Below are positions 21,880 through 33,489 of a stretch of DNA of 64,000 bases, piece after piece (within the stretch, counting starts at the first letter, position 1; every line of letters begins with the position of its first letter). Location of the stretch: assembly GCA_037447655.1 (NCBI GenBank), contig JBBHKE010000430.1, positions 1 through 64,000 of the forward strand. Reading direction: 5' to 3'. Origin of the DNA: Zygnema cylindricum. Its lineage: Eukaryota; Streptophyta; Zygnematophyceae; Zygnematales; Zygnemataceae. The position numbers were made by a program, and so were the translations under genes. The notes under the pieces were generated by a model. It was not told the origin of the DNA. It did no database searches and worked only from the letters and a program-made list of their open reading frames with translations.

Positions 21880-24800
21880 ATGGATGTTGAATCCTTTCTG
21901 AACGCTGTAGAGGACTCTTCTCCAGTTTCATTTTTGTCTTATGTGAAACGGCATTGGAAGAAAACGGATGGATTTAACTTTTCTGAAGCCATTGATAGCT
22001 TGCCACGTGGACAGTTCACCAGGCTGTGTACGGCAGTCTCTCAGCAAGCCCAGGAAGTTGCAGAAACTGTTCTCACAAGACATGTTATTTCTGAAAAGGA
22101 GGAGGAGGAGGAAGAGGACATGGAGGAGAAGGAGGTTACACAAGAAAAGTTTACGGCAACTGAGCAGGAAATGCCTTCAAAGAGAAAAAACAACAATAAT
22201 GGTAACAATAATAATAATAATAAGGAAGAAAAAGATAGTTTTGATGCTGAGACTGAAAGTGTGAGATTTTCACAAAAGACTACTTCCTTACAAGAAGAAG
22301 GAGAAGAAACATCACCACAGAGGAGGACTTCACATTTTTTTCACCAGCAGAGACGAGGAGAATTTTTATCATCAGACGAAATATCGGTCATGAAAGGGCT
22401 TCTTATTATCATTAAACTCGCGATTTTAGAATGCAAAAGTATCGTTTTTTCTCCTCCGGATGGTCTCTTTTTGGCGGTACAAGCTTTTCATGAAATTCTT
22501 TTATTGCCTGGTTTAAATCTTTCCACTCGAGATTCAAATCGAGGTTCTATTCAAGATTCTATCGCTCGGATTTGCGAATCTTGGTGGCATGGAAAACTTC
22601 CAGGAAGAGAGAAATTAATCACACATACAATACCTTATCTTCTGGTCAAATCTTTCAAAGGCAAAACTGCAGATGTTCAGAGAGTGTATGCCATGAAAGA
22701 TGCCTTACTGCTTTTTGACTTTCAGGATGAAAGCATTACTGACCTAAAAGGTTTTTTGTTTCGTTGTGCTCAAGCTCCAGCCTATTTGCGATCCAGTCCC
22801 GGTAAATTCTTTTTATCCTTTGTACTAACTTTGGACGCGCAACTTATTCGAGAGATGGTGATATTGATAAAAAACCAAATTCCTTCCGGAAGGAAATCGA
22901 TTGTGAATGCATATGGCGCGATTCTTTTTCGAGCTTGGCGTGATGTGACCGAGAAAGATAGTTTGTTTGAATTAGAATACAGTTGTATACAAACATTCTG
23001 TGAAGCGGCTTTATATGCTTCTTCACAGGCTTTAGGCGCGTCTTTAAGACTACTCCTTGGAGGATTTACAAATCATAAAAAACAAAAAGGAGTCGATGAA
23101 ATGCTTTTACGAATTAGTGAACCGATTCTTTTCCGAGCCTTGCAGGTAGATTCCAACAACTTTACATGATTTTTTAGGGTTTTATTTTCTTATGACGAAA
23201 CTTTAAGTTTTATAATCACAAGTTTTAATTGGTTTAAGGTAAGTTTTAACTATTCTGTGTTAGACTTTTACATGTATTGTCTATTACTGCAAAAATGTAA
23301 GCCCTCTGCCTCTACAGATAGCAATTTGTATGTGGTGAAGTATTGTGCTTGCTTAAAAAGCGAAGGAATAAAAGTTAAAAATGTTGTCACCATCATTAAC
23401 TCAAGGTTCTTTGCCAAATGAATAATCCATTCATGTTTGTGATTTTTGTTGAAGATTTTTATCGTAGACATGCGTGTGATTTGAAGCGAATTTTGCTAAC
23501 TGTTTGTAAACTGCTTTAAACTTTATTTATTGCTGACCTTTTGTAACCTTATTTCAACTTCAACTTATTGAATACCGTTTGCATACCTGTTTAAGCTTTT
23601 ATTTGTTGCAGACTGTTTAATTTGTAAAGCTGTTTAAACTTTTATTCATCGCACACTGTTTGTTAACTTATTTAAACTTTATTTATGGCAGATTGTTTGT
23701 ACACTTGTTTAAACTTTTATTCATTGCAGACTTTTTGTAAACTGCTTGAAATTTTATGTGTTGCCGACTGTTGGTAAACTTTTTTAAACTTTACTTATTG
23801 CAGACTGTTTGTAAACTAACTTAAAGTTTAATTATTGCAGGCTTGTGTAGTTTGTAAAATTATTTATAAACTTATTTAAACTTTAGTTATTGCAGACTGT
23901 TTGTAAACTTATTTAGACTTCATAAATTGCAGCTATAAACTTATTTAAACTTCTGTTTGTCGCAGGCTGTTTGTAGACTTATTTAAACTTTTATTACTTG
24001 CAGGCAGCCAATCCTCTTGTCCGGCAGAATGCTATTCTTCTTCTGGTGGAACTTTTCCCGTTACAAAACCCAGATTCTCCTCGTGAGGAAAATGATATTC
24101 TTTTCAATAAGCAGTGCACTCTCTTAACCAAGCTACTCATGGACGATTCAGTTAGTGTACGGTGTACAGCTGTCAGGGAAGTATGTGTTATTCTGGCAAA
24201 GTGGTGGGCGATAATCCCATCCAGTACAGTAAGACTCATACTTACCAGTATTGTCGAGGAACTGGCAAATGATTCAGCAAATTCTATCCGGTCAGTTGTA
24301 CTTGAGGGCATTGCCATAGTGATGACGAATCATCACACCCATGGAAAATTGATGTCCCTCCTTCCAAAATTAACTCCCCGTTTAGACGATGCCGTACTCA
24401 AAGTGCGATTGAAGGCTGTTGATTTGTTGCTGGAAATACAGCATGTCAGCGCTATCAAAGTCCTGGAGGTACGATACAAATCTCAAAGCTTATGATGAGA
24501 TTATGTCATTTATGTAATTTCCAATACATTTCAGTCTTTTGCTGCCAAGTCAGTTTTCGCTTAATTAGTTACGGCAGAAGGGAGACTGACTGTGGAGCAA
24601 TTAGCTTCATTTTCTTTTCCTCATGTCTGTCTCTCGCACTTTTTATTTCTCATGTTTTTCTGGCATTGTTTTTTTTTTCTCATGTTTTCCTTTCTTTCAC
24701 ATGTTTTTCTTCCTCACGTCTTTCTTTCACATGATTTCGTTTCTCATGTTTTTCTTTCTCATGTTTTTTTTCTCATGTTTTCCCTTCTCATGTTTCTTTC

Positions 24801-27776
24801 GCATTTTTTCTCTTTCACATGTTTTTTTTTCTCTTTTTTCCTAGTTTTTTTTTTCACATTGTTTTTCTTTTCTTGTTTTTTTTCTTTCTCATGCTTTTCT
24901 TTCACATGTTTTTCTTTCTCATGTTTTTCTGTCACACCGTCTTTCTTTTCAAGTTTTTCTTCCTCATGTTTTTCTTTCTCCTGATTTTTTGTCTCACTGT
25001 TTTTTTTTTCGCTGTTTTTTCACATGCATCCCCGATTCAAATCATTAGAAAAAGGCTTTACTAAAGCAGTGATTCCAATTTATCGAGCGAGGCTTATAGT
25101 TGTTCTTGAATGACTATTTTGCAGGTTATCAATTTGGACTCGGTCCTGAAAGCCCTTGAAACAGATGAGCCTGTTATGGCTCGATCCTTGACACGGCTTC
25201 TCTTGCCTATCTTTTTCTCTCCCTCTCTCCCTATTCACGAAGCAGTACATCCATTTCTTGTACTTTTGAAACGCTCACCTCCGGCTGGAGCCGTTTTTGC
25301 AAGATGGCTATTGGATGAAGGAGTACCTCTCGAACCAGTTTCAAGACTCGTTAAAGTTCTTGTCAAGACTCTACTGTTTTTTGCAAAAAAGGAGGAAAGA
25401 CGGCGACAGCGGAATGGGAAAAACGTCGATAACTCGAGAAAAAAATGCAAAGAATGGGAGTTTGGTGGAAGTGAGCAGGGCTCTTCTCCTAGTGGCAAAA
25501 AGGGTAAAGGAGTAAGGCTTAGTGATCCAGACTGGCAAGATGCTATCCTTCTCGCTTTGAGTGAACTTTGTGTGAAAGTGACAGAAAAAGTGGGGCCGGA
25601 ATCAATAGCAGAAATTGGAGAAGACAATACCCTAGAGGTTTTGCTAGACTCTGCTCTTACCCCTAAGGGCAGAGCACTTGTTTTAAAAATTGCATCCTGT
25701 CTTCCTCCTTCGGAATTGTCTACCTTAGTGGCTTACTGTGGCGAGAAACTCATGGATTTTGACATAGTTGGAGACTTGACTCATGAAAAAGAGGAAGAAA
25801 TAAAGTCCATAATTCAGTTTGTTGCCTCTTGGGGAGGTTTAATTGATTTTGTTGAAGCCCTAAGGGCAGCCCTTGTAAGTGCTAACAGAAAGTCTCGTGC
25901 AGATTCAATGCCGAAGACAAGTAAAAAAAGGATCCGAGATGAGAAAAGAATCGCGAGGAAGTCATTTTGCTCGGTGGAGGAAGAGGAAAATCTACCTATT
26001 GAAGATCCAGAATTACCAGAATTACCAGAATTACCAGAATCGCCAGAAACTGTGCACGGGGACGAAGACGAAAGGCCGGCAGCAAGTAAGGAGGACAAGA
26101 ATGTGGACGGTTTGATGTCAAGTTTAGCTGCATCGAGATACATTGAAATTATTCTAATGGATGTGAACACGAGGGAAAAACTGCTCGAGTGTGGACCAGA
26201 ATGTGAAAAACTCCTTCAGGTTCTTAAGGGAGCTGCTAAAGCTGTTTTTGGAGACATTCAAGAAAACCGAGATGAAATTAGGAATGGTTCTTCGTGTTTG
26301 CAAATTAATTGCAGAATGTTACCAGCTGCTCCAGTTCTGGCTTATGTCAATCTTGCAATTCAATTGACCATTAAAAAAATGAGAGATGAAGATGACGGAA
26401 ATGGAGAAGACGAAGGATACGGAGGAGTGAAGGCTGGAAGCAGTCAAGCGAGTGAGAAAAGGCGAGAAAACGAGGTAAGGCAATACGGAACACACATCAA
26501 GAATAATGATTGCATGATATAGTTATAACTGATTGCACTTCTAACTGATTGCAATGATAAGGATTGCAGTTATAATGTATGGTTACGATGATCGCAATTG
26601 TAATGGTTCCAATAATAATGATCGCAATTATCATGTGTAGTTTCGTCTGTGACTGTGACAGGTGTTTCAGAAAGGTATCATTATTTAATGAGATTTGCTG
26701 GGATGGATAGTAGATAGAGTTGACTGAGGGGTTTTTCGAAGGATCGCACAACTGATAACACAGACAGATCATATACGAGAACTAGAAATGAGAGATATTG
26801 GACCGTTTTTTTGCCCATGTAATGAAATGTGGGGCTCACTAAAACTTCATTACTGGTTAACCTCACCAAAAAGGAATATGGCATTTCGTTGATTCAAAGT
26901 TTGGGTATTTCAGGGACAAAATTAGACTTGAGTCTGGTTACAAATTCTTTCGAGGAATATGTATGTCGTGATGTGAATTAGCAAACAATTTGATGGAAAA
27001 CTCCCCTTCAGTATTAGAGTTAATCACTCTAATTCGAGTGAGTGTTTTTTTTATCCACCATCATAAATTAGTGTTAATGACAGTATTTAGTTAAGTGCCC
27101 ATAATGAACCACATGGTAAAACATAATCTAGGGTAGTTATAGATATGAAAGTGTCAAGGCTAGTAATTCACTAACTCTAATAGTGGCGGGAGGTGCACTT
27201 TTCCGACACAATATAAATTTAATGTATTTCAGAACTAAACTAGATGCAAGTCAGTTATGCAATATCCTCCTCATAATGATGTGGTTGGATTGTTACAGAA
27301 AATTATTCAGAAAATCCTGGAGGAGTTGGTGAATTGGGCGCTTGATGCTCTTTACAAACTTCAACAGAAACCAGTCAGTTCGTCAACACGTGCAACTCCA
27401 CCGCTCCGTAAATTGCCACGAGAATATTCTCGTAAATCATCTAGACAACAGAAAAGGCATTCACTTCCTCCCCTTCCCGAGTGTACAACTGGAGGTACAG
27501 AACAAACAACAGGTGAGATTCTTCAATTGTCGTAAGCATGCAAATGCTGTGATTGAACTATTCTGATTTGTCGAAACGAACCGTGAAAGAATTTTTACGA
27601 TGTGAAAATAATTCCATACACTTTCACACATGTTTGATGCCATGCACCAGTACTTCCTGTGAAAATGTCCAATCTCTTCTTCCTCCATCTTGCTCTTTAT
27701 ATTTGATTCTTCTCTCTCTATGTCGTCTGCTTTCACTTTTTCGGATATTTCCCGGTCTCTGCATTTTCTGTTCTTG

Positions 27777-27823
<47 letters not shown>

Positions 27824-29672
27824 TCTCCTCCTGTAAATATGTCATCATGTCATCATAATATAATGCATGTCATCATCATAATAATAATATCATCATAATA
27901 TCATAAATAAAAAATAAAATGCATCATATGTAATAATAAAAATAATATGTAAAATAATGTCATATGTCAAATAAAAATAAAAAAATCATCTTGCATGTAA
28001 TAAAATAATCAAATAATAAAAATAGTAAATAATAAAATAAAATAGTAAATAATAAAAATAAATAAATAAAATAAAAAATAAAATTCATGTCATAAAAAAT
28101 GTCATGTCCTCATCTCATCCCCTCCTCCTCCCCTCCCCTCCCCCTCATCCCCCTCCCATCCCCCTCTCTCCTCCCTCTATCTCTCCATTCCGTCCTCTTT
28201 TTTACCTGTTTCTCTCTTTTGTTCGACCAGCAGGCCTATTTTCATACGATGAAAGGCCAGGGTCTCAAATTACTTCATCAAAAGACTGTCACGGAGGATA
28301 TTAATCTGTATAGAGCCGTAATGGGCTCATTTTACTTTTTGGGCAAAAAATCACTGTTTTTTTTTCTTTTGCAGAAACTTCCAAGTCTTACCAGGACAGG
28401 CACTCTCGAGCTGCAGTTGTCTTCACAGCAACATTAGTTATCCTGGCAGATGCCATGTTTTTATCGCTAGTCAAAGAACAGAAATTATGCCTCGAATTTG
28501 CTCAAAAAGCTGTCCTATGGCTTAATAAAGTGATTATTGACAATTTCGTCACGACTGAACGTAATACAGAGTCGAATAGAAAAGTTAATCATGGAGGAAG
28601 TCAAAGTTTTGGAAGAACAAAAAGCAAGGAGGACTATCCATGGTTAACCTTAATCGCTTCGGCTTTATCACATGCTGCAAAGATAGTCCATTATGCAATT
28701 AAGGAGAAGGAATTTGTGGATCTGAAAGCTCAAACTGCAACCATAATATTAAATTTTTTAGCTTACTTGACTTCCCAAAATCAATTAACGCTCAATCAAT
28801 TCACTACTGTTATGATAAAAACTTTACGTCCATGGCTGGTCCATTTGTTAACAGCTTCAATGGAAGGCTCAAACTCAACATTATCTATGGGATTAACTTC
28901 TGAAATGCATGAGGGAAACCTTAATGAGGAAAACCATAACCTTGGATCAGGAACAACGATGGAAGAAAGGAACAGAAACTGGATAGAGATTATTGCGATT
29001 GAGGTTACAGCTGTTCACACTCAGAAAGAATTAAATTCGGGTGGACAAAATGATGGCTTAAAACACAACAGATCATCAATGTTTGAAGGAGACTCAAGCC
29101 AACCATCGGCTGAAAATGAGGAGGGAGGAGAGAGTGTGAGTCACAGCTTTAGTGGTAAGCCCACAAAAGAAAGTCAAAGAAGACCTTCTACTAGTAACTT
29201 AGGGACAGGAAATGGGCCTCAAGCTTCTCAAGGAAACGAGAACTCGACGGACGTGACAATGGAAGAGGATATGAATACGGAGGGAAATATACAATCACAA
29301 TCAAGGCAACAAAATGCTTTGTTTTCGAGATTGGTCTTGTTAACTGTAAAGCGAGCCCCGACTCTCAAAAAAACTTTTGTATCGTATCTGATTTTTCGTG
29401 CAGTTGAAGTACAAACTTGTAAAAACATGCCTGTATTTTTCGGTATCATTGTTTTGCTTGTAAAGATGGTGGGAGGGCAACAAGGAAGTGGGAGAGGAAA
29501 TGCCTCGGATGGGAATCTGCTTTCGAGCAAAGAGCTCGCGGAGTTGAAATCAATGAAGATGAGAATGTTGAAGGATTTGGAAATGTTGGGAGAGAAAAAT
29601 CACGAAAACGATAATGACGGAGCTTTAATTAAGACATGTATTGGAGGATTGGGGAACATTTTGGGCGATTAA
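21880..29672 (+). CDS. CAPG2: Condensin II complex subunit G2 (CAP-G2/NCAPG2), five exons
   Basis: Exons: 21880-23145, 24004-24468, 25125-26474, about 27251-27512 and 28375-29672; phases agree at every junction, giving about 1,546 residues. CAP-G2 is a HEAT-repeat subunit of condensin II, which compacts mitotic chromosomes with SMC2/SMC4 in the nucleus. Recognition rests on collinear motifs of the family: the LCxxWW-like ICESWWHGKLPG block, FLSFV..IKNQ, YGAILFRAWRD, KGVDEMLLRISEPILFRAL continuing across intron 1 into PLVRQNAILLLVELFP, then VRCTAVREVCVILAK and LETDEPVMARSLTRLLLPIF. It carries acidic (EEEEEEDMEEKE) and asparagine-rich inserts near residues 75-125 and a low-complexity region late in exon 3, so it is longer than the human protein (about 1,140). 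The weak point is the start of exon 4: position 27251 follows CAAG, not a standard YAG, although the phase fits; a small extra exon is possible. Convergent with ODR4. Confidence 0.9.
23480..24003 (+). repeat. Tandem repeat filling CAP-G2 intron 1, each unit with TTGCAG
   Basis: About twelve diverged units of roughly 36-40 bases, consensus near TTTATTGCAGACTGTTTGTAA then ACTTATTTAAAC. Most units contain TTGCAG or a close variant; the genuine acceptor (TACTTGCAG at 24003) is the last such word. Confidence 0.85.
24605..25022 (+). repeat. TTTTTCTTTCTCATG array in CAP-G2 intron 2
   Basis: Roughly 25 degenerate units of about 15 bases (TTTTTCTTTCTCATG / TTTCTTTCACATG), a sense-strand pyrimidine array upstream of the acceptor at 25124. 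Overlapping ORFs rich in Phe and Ser are artefacts. Confidence 0.85.
27775..27821 (+). repeat. (CT)n microsatellite in CAP-G2 intron 4
   Basis: About 20 CT units. It is followed by an ATAAAAT/CATCATAAT-rich tract (27840-28100) and a CCCTCC tract (28108-28190), all within intron 4 (27513-28374). Confidence 0.9.
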
Positions 29673-31171
29673 CGTGTAAGTTACAGTAAAAGGGCTCGTG
29701 AATGTTTTGGGAGAGCAGGTTTTGTAAGGGTTTTTCATGACAATTAACGCAACTCAACTATTAGGGAATTCTGAAAATTGCTAAAACAAAATCAAATTTT
29801 ACGAGCTGTCAAGCACTGCATTAACTTCAACCGCGGAAAAAATCTAGTTGCTTCCCATCACATCACATTTACGTGGTGAGAAGTAAAGTCAATATTCTGA
29901 GTCTCAAAAAGAATTTAAATTTAAATAGAACTGTGAAAATAAATGTTTCAGAATTGCAGAATCGGACTCGGTTTGCAACTGGCGCAATGTTCATATCTGG
30001 TTGTTGATTGAAAGTAACGATGTGATAAAAATGTTTACTAACTGAAGAAAAAGTTGTGATATAACGGGCAGGCTGTGAAAAGTGTGGAAATACTTTCCAA
30101 ATCACTTTCCCAAACAGGAATTCCACTCATTATTCCCAAACACCAATCCGCATTTTTTCCCTCACATTTGCTCAAAAATCAAGAAAGGTATTCCACAATG
30201 CTTCACTTTTTCCATTAAACCCACATGTTTTCTTCTATTTTTCAGATGAGTAGTAATTTTGTTCTTGTATTCAGACTGCCTATCAGAAGGACGCATCGAA
30301 AACACTTTTCTATTTCTAATTCATATTTTCAACCTTCTTTTGGTCTTTCTTATCATTTTTCGTGTTTTTTCAGAACAGTGCAAATATTCGGAATTCCAGT
30401 CAAAGCAGTTTTGAGGAAGTCTTGAAGAATTTCAAAGGAGAATGACAGTCCAACTGGAACTGCCTATACTTTATGTTGATCAAGAGCTGGTGAGAATCAA
30501 ATTTAATTTTATTTCTCACATTTAAAGCCCTAAAAACCACTAAAATACCTCCGAGGACCTTAGCGTCCTTGTTTTATATGATTCTATCCTCAACGTTGTT
30601 TGTTTTTTGAATGTATCCCTTTCGGTTGTGTGTTACACTGACATTTTTTGTCCATTCTTGTTCGTTTTCTGATCGTTTCCTCATAGAAAGTCTGGTGATT
30701 TAACCCAGAGTAGTAAGAAAAGGAACAGAAACCTAATTTGATATTCTAGAACAAATGCAAATACTTTTCTCATCTCTTTTCTTTTGTCGAGAAAGAGAGC
30801 TTCCATACCTGTTTGGAGTCATCCCCTCATTTGTAGGCAAAATCGTTTTGTTGACAATTTTATGAAATGGTTTGCCTTTATTGATATTCTCCGTTATCTA
30901 TTTTCCTTTGGCGGGATAGCGAGTCTGTTGTTTTGTTATTTCAACTCTTAATGATTAGATTAAATTAAAGCATTGTAACAACATAGTATTCGAACCGCAA
31001 ATGATTACTTCTTGAAAAGTATGAACTTTTCTCAAAAATGCATATTATAGTCTAAGAATATCCAAAACAATTGGTTCAAATGACTGAAACTTTGAACGTC
31101 ACCCGATATATAATACGGCCTCAAAAAAATTGAATGATATCGGTTACACTTTACTTAAGTACAAAACAGTA
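29673..31171. other. CAP-G2 downstream region; possible extra exon at 30374-30445
   Basis: Mostly AT-rich with no clear gene. One candidate terminal exon follows a strong TTTTTTCAG acceptor at 30373 and reads NSANIRNSSQSSFEEVLKNF then KGE and a stop at 30445. It could be an alternative CAP-G2 end or part of another transcript; I could not connect it by phase to a donor. Confidence 0.3.
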
Positions 31172-31386
31172 CACCGTGTATCATTATTAGTGTTAATGTT
31201 TTTTCGTCTCTTAAAACATATTTTCTCCGTAAACACATGTCGGATTGTGGATCTGACTGTTGGATTGAAAGGTAGGATTATCAGCTTCCGATTAGCGGTC
31301 TCACATTGAAAATCGGACAAGTGTGTACGAAGAAAAGATGTTTTAAGTGGCGAAAAAAATATTAATGCTAATAGCGATGCAGGGTG
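31172..31386. mobile_element. Mariner-type MITE, copy E
   Basis: CACCGTGTATCATTATTAG at the left and the inverse of CACCCTGCATCGCTATTAG at the right, TA on both sides, 215 bases, with subterminal words AAAACATATTTTCTCCGTA and TACGAAGAAAAGATGTTTTA as an imperfect inverted pair. Confidence 0.8.
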
Positions 31387-33489
31387 TACTGTAAAGTAGC
31401 ATTGGCCCGGTATGGGCCGAAGTAAACCGGTTTTCAAAGGTTCGCTTTAATTGGTTCACAAACAGTTTAACCAGCATTGTTCGATTTTATTGAATTTAAA
31501 AACCGCTTGGTCTAGTTTGATCACACCAAACTTGACCGATGTGCAAAAGTACGGATAGACTGTATCATAAAGTACAAAGCCCTAAAATTAAAAGTACATA
31601 AAGGACAGTCTACTGATGTACGGAATAAGTAGAAAGAGTGTGTTAAATTTGACGATTCGTCATTTCAGGACTTTCTTAGGTAGTATTACCGTTTTTGGGG
31701 CTCTTAAGGAATTTGGACGAGTTTAATGGTTCAAACCGTCGGTTCGGCAGAATCCAACGGTCTGGTTGGTTTCAAACCAACCGAACTGAACCGAACTGTG
31801 CGTGTAGCACTGTACTTCATACATACATCAAACGTACTCTTTCTTCTTCCTTGTACGTGTTTTTTTGTGTCCGCATTGCTCAATTTAAGTGGTGTTTAAT
31901 TTTTTTTGTACATGTTTTTTGTTTGTAATTAAAATGTACTCTATTTGTACTTGTATATGATACATTTGTACGACAATTGTAGTTGAACTGCATTTACTTC
32001 CCGTTCCCATAAATATATGTGGTTCAAATTACAACCGAAAGGATGATATTGGCTTTGTTCATTTCGTGAAAAAGAAAAAAATGCCGCTTTGTTCAAACAA
32101 CCGGGAAAAAAATGTTTTTGTTTTTGGCGTATTTTCGTTTTCGAAGGAGAAATTTTGGACCATTATTCTGTATGTGGACAAATCTGAATGATTTATGGTT
32201 TGCGGACGTAATTATTGACAATAGTTATTTTCTAATGCGTTTGTCCTTTTCTTTTCAACATTTCAGGTTTTTGTGGACTGGAAGCATGAACTGGAGCAAT
32301 TGCAAACACAGATTTTAGTGTAGAATTGCTTGAATTGTGAATTCGGGACGTTCTGGACAATTTCGCTATATGGACCGTTTTCAATTATTTACATTCCTTC
32401 ATTCTAACTAGATAAGACAATAATGGATGTCATTTTATGCATTAAGACTTCAGAAAACGAAGAAAGGAAGATATTTATTCATCTCCTGTTTAAGCAAAGC
32501 AATGGATGATAATCTTAGAGTTCCAGGGAGGAGGGGGGGAGTGAGAGGGAGAGGAAAACCTGAATTATACCAAGCCACAATTTCCAAAACATATGCCAAA
32601 AGCAATTTTAATTTATCCACTCTTTTTTATTTATTGACTCAATATCTATTTACCACAAAATCACCTTTACTTCAATTTTATTTCAGTGACAAAGCTGTTT
32701 TTGAAATATTCCATGTTTTTGAGAGGATTTTGTTCGAATTTAAGTTTTTTAAGTGTTTCGTTCAGTTTTGAGTTTTTTAAAGAGTTTATGTTTCAATTTT
32801 TGAGTTTTTAGCTCAACTACGAATTTTTGTTCCAATTTTGAGGTTAGTGGTATTCATTCTTTGTAACTCGAGGAACTGAAAAGTTGAAATCATTCATAGA
32901 ATTTATAATTTGTTCAACTGAAAGATAAGTTTTTAGATTCATTTTTTTAAGCCGATTGAAAAATAAAAAACAAAATCGAGCAAACGATGCAAATGCCGAT
33001 TTGATAAAAAATGACAATATCCGTCTCCTATCGTCACAACGTTCTTTGTTTTCTTGTTTCTTAGTCTCCTTGGTTTTCTTGGTTATATAACAATCTTTCT
33101 ACTCCATCACATATAATATGCATTGTATTTCCCAATTCTAAGCACCCTGTGACGTTACTGAAGAGATTGGAAAAGAACAAAGCAGGAAACAAATGACATC
33201 ACACACACTACATATGCATAAAAGGGTTTTTCGCATTTACAGAATATTCTCAATAACGAGGAATATCTGTCGAGCATATCCGGTGACTAGGAGCAAACCA
33301 GATTGCAATTTGTGAATAGTATTAACAATTTATATTTATTAAGATTTACCAAAGAAAACAGATGAAATTGTCGAGAATTGTGACGATTTATCTTTATTAC
33401 GATGCACAAAAACATTTGGCAAATTGAGCAAGTAGTTAGTGGGTAAGAACAATTATCTACATTAACAATCAGCATTATTATTCATCAAT
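31387..33489. other. Intergenic between convergent genes, no gene recognised
   Basis: 31405-31540 and 31720-31800 are rich in CCGAACCGGTTT-like words that look like degenerate simple repeat. The rest is AT-rich. The 114-codon ORF at 32427-32771 has no motif. Confidence 0.35.

Noticed and set aside
24492-25064. Overlapping Phe/Ser-rich ORFs
   Set aside because: Translations of the TTTTTCTTTCTCATG array in CAP-G2 intron 2; three frames are open at once.
28219-28330. Possible CAP-G2 cassette exon (LFSYDERPGS..)
   Set aside because: The acceptor and frame fit, but there is no GT donor before a stop, and exon 4 joins 28375 in phase without it.
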